35,975 nucleotides of DNA from NCBI GenBank assembly GCA_012270045.1, contig JAAXJC010000222.1, positions 1 to 35,975 of the forward strand. The letters run 5' to 3'. Positions 31,663 to 35,975 of the stretch are shown piece after piece. The translations under genes were made by a program, and so were the position numbers. The stretch comes from Luminiphilus sp. (GTDB lineage Bacteria; Pseudomonadota; Gammaproteobacteria; Pseudomonadales; Halieaceae). The notes below the pieces were generated by a model. That model searched no databases and was not told the DNA's origin. It saw only the letters and a program-made list of their open reading frames with translations. Within the stretch, counting starts at the first letter, position 1. Each line of letters begins with the position of its first letter.

Positions 31663-31930
31663 GTCACGCCCCTCAATTGACAGTATTTTTGACAACGCTA
31701 CCCTGTCTGAAACAGCACGCCAAGTCCCGACTAGGGGAATTAGTCAGTTGCCATGGCGCCGAAATGGCCGCCCCGGGGTCCCTTGGGAATGATGGCGATG
31801 ACGCGCCCAAAATCGGCTTGCTGCGAATGCCTGCAGTCCTGCCCAGGGCATGCATACCCAAAAGGCGGTGGGGCCCACCATGGAGCCACAGGCGCCATCA
31901 ATTTCAACGAAGTGTGGAAGGTAAAAACCC
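31663..31930. promoter_or_regulatory. Divergent upstream region with short palindromes
   Basis: This gap between the minus-strand aminotransferase and the plus-strand DoxX gene holds no gene. It has two compact inverted repeats, TGCCCAGGGCA at 31840–31850 and GGTGGGGCCCACC at 31867–31879, either of which could be a regulator site. I see no confident promoter. Confidence 0.35.
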
Positions 31931-32329
31931 ATGATCGAACGTATTGCTGTGACCCTGGGACGCTGTCTGCTGGGACTTTATTTTTTCGCCCCGGGACTCT
32001 CTAAAATCACCAGCTACCAGGCCATGCTGGACTATATGACCCTGCACAACATCCCGGCGCCGGGACTGTTACTGCCCCTGACAACGCTGCTGCAGATAGG
32101 GGGTGGGCTGAGCCTGATGGCGGGCTACCGGATCAGGGAAACCGCGCTGATGTTCGCGGGCATGACCCTGCTGATCAACCTGGGCATGCACGATTTCTGG
32201 AACAGCTATCCGGAAACCGATCCGGGCCATGAATTGCAGAACTTCGTCAAGAACCTTGGCATCTTCGCCGGATTGCTGGTCATGAGTACGGCACACCAGA
32301 TTCCCCAGTGGCGCCTGGTCAAATCCTGA
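31931..32329 (+). CDS. DoxX-family inner-membrane protein
   Basis: This 132-aa protein has four predicted helices: CLLGLYFFAPGLSKI (about 10–25), LLLPLTTLLQIGGGLSLMAGY (about 47–67), ALMFAGMTLLINLGMHDFW (about 72–90) and FVKNLGIFAGLLVMSTA (about 106–122). The GLSKI and HDFW marks are normal for small DoxX proteins, whose role is not settled (quinone-linked redox or thiosulfate oxidation in a few cases). It is a single gene with an AAGG ribosome site. It is shorter than the DoxX protein of the RiPP operon and lacks that protein's long charged loop. Confidence 0.87.
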   Translation: MIERIAVTLGRCLLGLYFFAPGLSKITSYQAMLDYMTLHNIPAPGLLLPLTTLLQIGGGLSLMAGYRIRETALMFAGMTLLINLGMHDFWNSYPETDPGHELQNFVKNLGIFAGLLVMSTAHQIPQWRLVKS

Positions 32330-32363
32330 AGCCTGCCGGCGGGGGCGGTGCCCCAGGGCTGCT

Positions 32364-32387
32364 CTAGGCGCGCTCAAAGCGCGCTAG
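32364..32387. terminator. Hairpin between convergent genes
   Basis: CTAGGCGCGCT pairs with AGCGCGCTAG (one bulged G) across CAA, between the DoxX stop and the end of the TPR lipoprotein gene, whose stop codon lies inside the right arm. No T run follows. Confidence 0.4.
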
Positions 32388-34138
32388 TTGAGGACCACGG
32401 GCTCCGTCAGGACCCGGTCGGCATCCTGCCAGGCCGTCTGCCAGGCCGGCTCCAGGGACCCGGCGCCCTCGCTGTCACCCTGGGCACGCAAGGCCTGCAT
32501 CAGGCCAAACAGGGTCCAGCCGTTATTTTGGTTCCATAGCAAATCCCGCTCAAAGACCTGCTGAGCCTCCCCGGGACGTCCCGCCCGCAGCAGCGCTGTG
32601 CCCAGATAGAGGCGCATGGATTGGGGCCAATCCGGGGGCTCGGTGTAGTTGTTGGTGTCTTCCACCGCCACCCCGGCCCTGAAAGAGGCTATGGCCGCTT
32701 CCATATCGCCCCTGGCAAGCTGCAACTCACCGCGCAGGCCATGGGATGCCAGGGTCAGGATTTCTGCGGCTGCGGTCGCCCCGGGCCGATTACCGTCAGC
32801 GGCATTGCCGCCGGCCAGGGACTCGATGGTGGCCAGTTCTGTTTCTGCAGCCGCCATTTCACCTTTGGCAACCAGGGCACTGCCACGGACATAGGCGAGA
32901 ATCCCGTCCAAATAGGGGGTGCTTTGCTCCGGCGGCTGCAAGACCAAAATGGCATCCCACTCACCAAAGATTTTCAGCACCAGCCAAGGGGCGGCACGGC
33001 GCTTCTGGGCTCTACCCATGGTGGCCGCCATCGGACTGATGGCATTGGCCATCTGCCACGCCGACTCGCTGGCCAGCTCATAGTTGCCCTGCATGGTGGC
33101 CGCAAACCGAATGAAATCCAGTGCATGCCCGGCGTGCACCCGGTGGGACAGATTGTAGGTGCCGTCTGCGGGCAGCGGACGGTCGCCCCAGATAGCGGCA
33201 AATTCCTTGTCCACCGCCAGTGACCGGCGATTGTTGGCAATGGCCTTTCGATAATCACCGACACGAATATAAATATGGGCCGGCATATGCACCACGTGTC
33301 CACCAATGGGAACGGTGGCCTCAAGCGCATCCGCCGAGACCAGGGCACGGCCGGGGTCCCGGGACGCCTCGATCAGGTGAATGTTCAGATTCAGTACCCC
33401 GTGATGGCCCAGGTCCTCATCCATGACGGCCTCAAGGGCCTCGGCCACCGCCAGGGTTTCACCCCGGGGCTGCCCCTCCCCGTCCCAGTAGTCCCAGCGG
33501 CGGATCGACATATACGCAGCGGCATATAACGCAGCAATATCCGGGTCACCGGGATACTCATTGTTGAGGCTGCGCATGGCACTGAGGTAGGCCTGGTCCC
33601 GGGCATCGGCGTCGGGAATGGACGCGTCGTCATAGAGTACATGCAGCGCCCGAATCAGTGCAGCTTCCAACGGTTCTGCGCGATCAATCAGGGTCATGGC
33701 CTTGGTGATGGCCGCCTTGGCGACGCCCTCGGGGTCGTCGGGCATGCCCGCATAACGGGAATTGGGATTGGGGCCGGCCGCGTGGGCCAGACCCCAATAC
33801 GGCATGGGATGGGTGGGATCAAGCCGGGCGGCCTCCCGGTAGGAGGCCATGGCCTCCGGGAAATAAAATGCCCAGCTCAGCCGCAGCCCCTGGTCAAAAA
33901 ACGCTTGCGCTGCAGGGGCCAGCGTCGCGACCGACCGGGAGTAAGTACCGGAACCCGGGACAAGAATCGCCAGCGGGGCTGTCGATGGCTCAACATCGGG
34001 CTCCTGCCGATCACCCGCCGGGGGCTTGTCGCCAGGATCACCACAGCCAGCAATAGCCAGAATAATGACGACCCATGCCGCCGTCAGAAGCCGGCATGGG
34101 CCACGTCGATCTGTGTCCGAGCGCAGAGCTGCTGTCAT
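32384..34138 (-). CDS. TPR-containing lipoprotein
   Basis: This 584-aa protein has a lipoprotein signal: a basic start, a hydrophobic core (LLTAAWVVIILAIAGC) and the modified Cys at 32, with Gly-Asp after it. TPR-like helix pairs follow: AFFDQGLRLSWAFYFPEAMASYREAARLDPTHPMPYWGLA at about 80–120, and more at about 225–300 and 410–570. A middle stretch HMPAHIYIRVGDYRKAIANNRRSL resembles a group of proteobacterial TPR proteins of unknown role. ATG 34138 has GGAGAA upstream; the frame stays open far to the right as a shadow of the acylase gene. It is divergent from that acylase across 264 nt. Confidence 0.85.
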   Translation of the reverse strand: MTAALRSDTDRRGPCRLLTAAWVVIILAIAGCGDPGDKPPAGDRQEPDVEPSTAPLAILVPGSGTYSRSVATLAPAAQAFFDQGLRLSWAFYFPEAMASYREAARLDPTHPMPYWGLAHAAGPNPNSRYAGMPDDPEGVAKAAITKAMTLIDRAEPLEAALIRALHVLYDDASIPDADARDQAYLSAMRSLNNEYPGDPDIAALYAAAYMSIRRWDYWDGEGQPRGETLAVAEALEAVMDEDLGHHGVLNLNIHLIEASRDPGRALVSADALEATVPIGGHVVHMPAHIYIRVGDYRKAIANNRRSLAVDKEFAAIWGDRPLPADGTYNLSHRVHAGHALDFIRFAATMQGNYELASESAWQMANAISPMAATMGRAQKRRAAPWLVLKIFGEWDAILVLQPPEQSTPYLDGILAYVRGSALVAKGEMAAAETELATIESLAGGNAADGNRPGATAAAEILTLASHGLRGELQLARGDMEAAIASFRAGVAVEDTNNYTEPPDWPQSMRLYLGTALLRAGRPGEAQQVFERDLLWNQNNGWTLFGLMQALRAQGDSEGAGSLEPAWQTAWQDADRVLTEPVVLN

Positions 34139-34402
34139 GATTTTCTCCAACAATTTCGCCCTAAGCGGATGACCGTGCGCAACGGGTATAGACCCAGGCA
34201 ACGCAGATCGGCCGCCGCCAGTGTATCGGTTTTGATCACGGCGTGGTGGCGCGGCTGACCTGGTCAGGCAGCACCCGACTCTCAGTCTGTTTGCTGGTGA
34301 GAACGGGCGGGTGAGCACCGTTGCGGCGCAAATTTTCATCGACAAGGTCCGGCTTGTTGTCGCAGGATAGCGGCATCGACCCACGCCATGGAGGCGCCCC
34401 CG

Positions 34403-35975
34403 ATGCCGCACCTTGTCACCCGTTCGGGCCCGCTCGCCCGATGCCTTGTTCCCGCCCTTCTCACTGTCCTGCTGGTTGGATGCGGGAAGCGCCCCACGGA
34501 GACCCAGCCGCCAGCACCCCAGTATGAGGCTACGGTGGTGCGTACATCCCACGGCATCCCCCATATCACCGCCAACGATTGGGGCTCCCTGGGCTTCGGC
34601 GAGGCCTACGCGTCGGCGGAAGACCAGGTCTGCAATATGGCCCTCGCGCTGGTCCAGTCCCGGGGTGAGAGCGCCCTGGCCTTTGGTCCGGGCCACAACC
34701 AGCAAAATACGGCCCGGGACGTGGTCATCAAGGCCCTGGGCATCGGCGCGCGATCGCCGTCGGCGCTGCAGAGCCAACCCGAGGATATCCGCGACTGGCT
34801 GGCCGGCTATGCGGCGGGCTACAACCAATTTCTCGCCGAGCACCCGGACGGCACAGGTTCCTGGTGTGACGGTGCCGATTGGGTCAGGCCAGTGCAGCCC
34901 GAAGCGTTCATGACCCAATACCTGACCCTGCTGTATACCCTGCCCCGGGTGGCCCCTGCCCTGCTGGCCGCAACCCTGCCCGAGGTTACGGTAGAGGACA
35001 TGGCAGCATCTCGTGACGCCATCCCCGCACCGCAACTGTTGGCAACGCTGGCTGGACTGAATCTGCCCGATATGGGGTCCAACGCCTGGTCGCTGGCCTC
35101 GGAGCGCACCGAAAACGGCCGGGGCATCCTGCTCGCCAACCCCCACTACCCCTGGTACGGCACAGCGCGGTTCTGGGAAAAGCACCTGACCCTGCCCGGA
35201 CAACTCGACGTCTATGGTGTCGGCCTGATTGGCACACCGGGAGTGGCGCTGGGTTTCAACAAGGACGTCGGCTGGTCGCACACGGTGTCCAATTCCAAAC
35301 GGACCGTCATCTACCAACTGACCCTCAATCCGGACAACCCACGCCAGTACCGCTGGCAGGATGGCTGGCGGGATTTGCGGGCCGAAACCGTCACTGTCGA
35401 CGTAACCGCTGACGGCGTCGCGACCCCCTACCAGCACACGATCTGGTTCTCCCACCATGGCCCGCTGATTGCCCTGCCCGGTCTCAGCGACAACCCCCTG
35501 ACCGTCTTCGCGGTCCGGGATGCCAACGCCGAAAACAGCCAGACCCTGGCCCAGTGGCTGGCCATGGGCAAGGCGACAGGCATGGATGAATTTATCGACG
35601 CCCACCGCCAGTACAATGCCATGCCCTGGGTGAATACCATCGCCACCAGTGCCACCGGCCGCGCGGTCTACATCGATAATTCCACCGTCGGCGCACTCAG
35701 TGACGATACCATCAGCGCCTGGCGCGCCGGCCAGGCGGCCGTCCCCAAACTGCAGTACCTGTATCTGACCCAGGGTCTGGTCATTCTCGATGGCAGCACC
35801 GCCGACAACGATTGGCTGGACACCGGTGCCACCGTTCCCGGTACCGAACCCTTTGAACGCCGACCGCTGATCGAAAGCGATCAGTATGTCTTCAATGCCA
35901 ACGACAGCTACTGGCTCAGCGACCCGGATAACCCGGCCCAACCCCTGTCCCCCCTGTACGGACCCACCCATACGC
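34403..35975 (+). CDS. Penicillin-amidase-family acylase (Ntn hydrolase), lipoprotein, cut by window end
   Basis: At least 524 residues are visible of a family usually 700–850 long. A lipoprotein signal comes first (hydrophobic core then LLVGCGK, Cys 27). The alpha chain begins with VVRTSHGIPHITANDWGSLGFGEAYASAEDQ at about 45–75. The beta chain nucleophile is Ser226 in MGSNAWSLA, exposed when the proenzyme cuts itself before it. After it come ILLANPHYPWYG and GVGLIGTPGVALGFNKDVGWSHT. Relatives are penicillin acylases and the AHL acylases PvdQ and QuiP, so quorum-signal or amide breakdown is possible. ATG 34403 has GGAGG 8 nt upstream; an in-frame ATG at 34388 is less likely. A lipid anchor is unusual, as most members are free in the periplasm. 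Confidence 0.9.
   Translation, partial: MPHLVTRSGPLARCLVPALLTVLLVGCGKRPTETQPPAPQYEATVVRTSHGIPHITANDWGSLGFGEAYASAEDQVCNMALALVQSRGESALAFGPGHNQQNTARDVVIKALGIGARSPSALQSQPEDIRDWLAGYAAGYNQFLAEHPDGTGSWCDGADWVRPVQPEAFMTQYLTLLYTLPRVAPALLAATLPEVTVEDMAASRDAIPAPQLLATLAGLNLPDMGSNAWSLASERTENGRGILLANPHYPWYGTARFWEKHLTLPGQLDVYGVGLIGTPGVALGFNKDVGWSHTVSNSKRTVIYQLTLNPDNPRQYRWQDGWRDLRAETVTVDVTADGVATPYQHTIWFSHHGPLIALPGLSDNPLTVFAVRDANAENSQTLAQWLAMGKATGMDEFIDAHRQYNAMPWVNTIATSATGRAVYIDNSTVGALSDDTISAWRAGQAAVPKLQYLYLTQGLVILDGSTADNDWLDTGATVPGTEPFERRPLIESDQYVFNANDSYWLSDPDNPAQPLSPLYGPTHT

Noticed and set aside
31677-31934. 85-aa open frame before the second DoxX gene
   Set aside because: No family likeness or good start; it overlaps the aminotransferase start and intergenic palindromes.
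34139-35971. Minus-strand frame of 1195 aa reaching from the TPR gene to the window end
   Set aside because: Everything right of 34138 is antisense to the acylase gene, which has a clear family match on the plus strand.

Overview
The window is a dense stretch of chromosome with high G+C, short intergenic gaps and many overlapping start/stop junctions. It looks like a gammaproteobacterium. The evidence is a pspF–pspABC phage-shock locus, a YghU-type glutathione transferase, a YedI-type membrane protein, Bcr/CflA and MOSC proteins and a tRNA-Arg(TCG). A marine Cellvibrionales/Halieaceae-like host is a guess. No integrase, transposase, phage gene, CRISPR array or rRNA was seen.

Left end (1–5316). 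After a tRNA-Arg cut by the window edge comes the most notable locus: an ECF sigma factor, a 65-aa zf-HC2 anti-sigma factor, a secreted Cys-rich HvfA/bufferin-type RiPP precursor with four paired Lys-Cys-Gly units (8 Cys), a DUF692 multinuclear non-heme iron oxidase (HvfB type), its DUF2063 partner (HvfC type) and a DoxX membrane protein. Related loci make copper-binding modified peptides. Two copies of one 28-nt promoter-like element, identical at 22 positions around a 6-nt spacer, lie before the sigma gene and before the precursor gene, which suggests an autoregulated stress regulon. A perfect 11-bp hairpin separates precursor from enzyme genes and may set their ratio. A CMD-family protein and a VOC protein follow on the same strand.

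5555–16039. A chemoreceptor with a C-terminal CheR-tether-like end faces a minus-strand group of cupredoxin, two-heme cytochrome c and small membrane protein. Across a palindrome-bearing divergent region are a secreted esterase and an overlapping PPK2, then YghU, a small CPVC protein, a Bcr/CflA transporter, a PLP-dependent decarboxylase and a WYL regulator resembling the BrxR/CapW group but without defence genes beside it.

16187–25351. A small unknown protein with a terminator and a DUF429 protein precede a minus-strand operon, tandem Usp – ppk1 – yedI, so both polyphosphate kinase families occur in the window. After an alpha/beta hydrolase comes the phage-shock locus. A sigma-54 promoter drives an unknown 61-aa two-helix membrane protein followed by pspA, pspB and pspC; pspF is divergent.

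25517–35975. A MOSC protein, gabD-type semialdehyde dehydrogenase, an egtB–egtD ergothioneine pair, a class III aminotransferase (convergent with egtD and overlapping it by 4 nt), a second DoxX protein, a TPR lipoprotein and a divergent lipoprotein acylase of the penicillin-amidase Ntn-hydrolase family, cut by the window end. Redox, envelope-stress and metal handling are the recurring themes.
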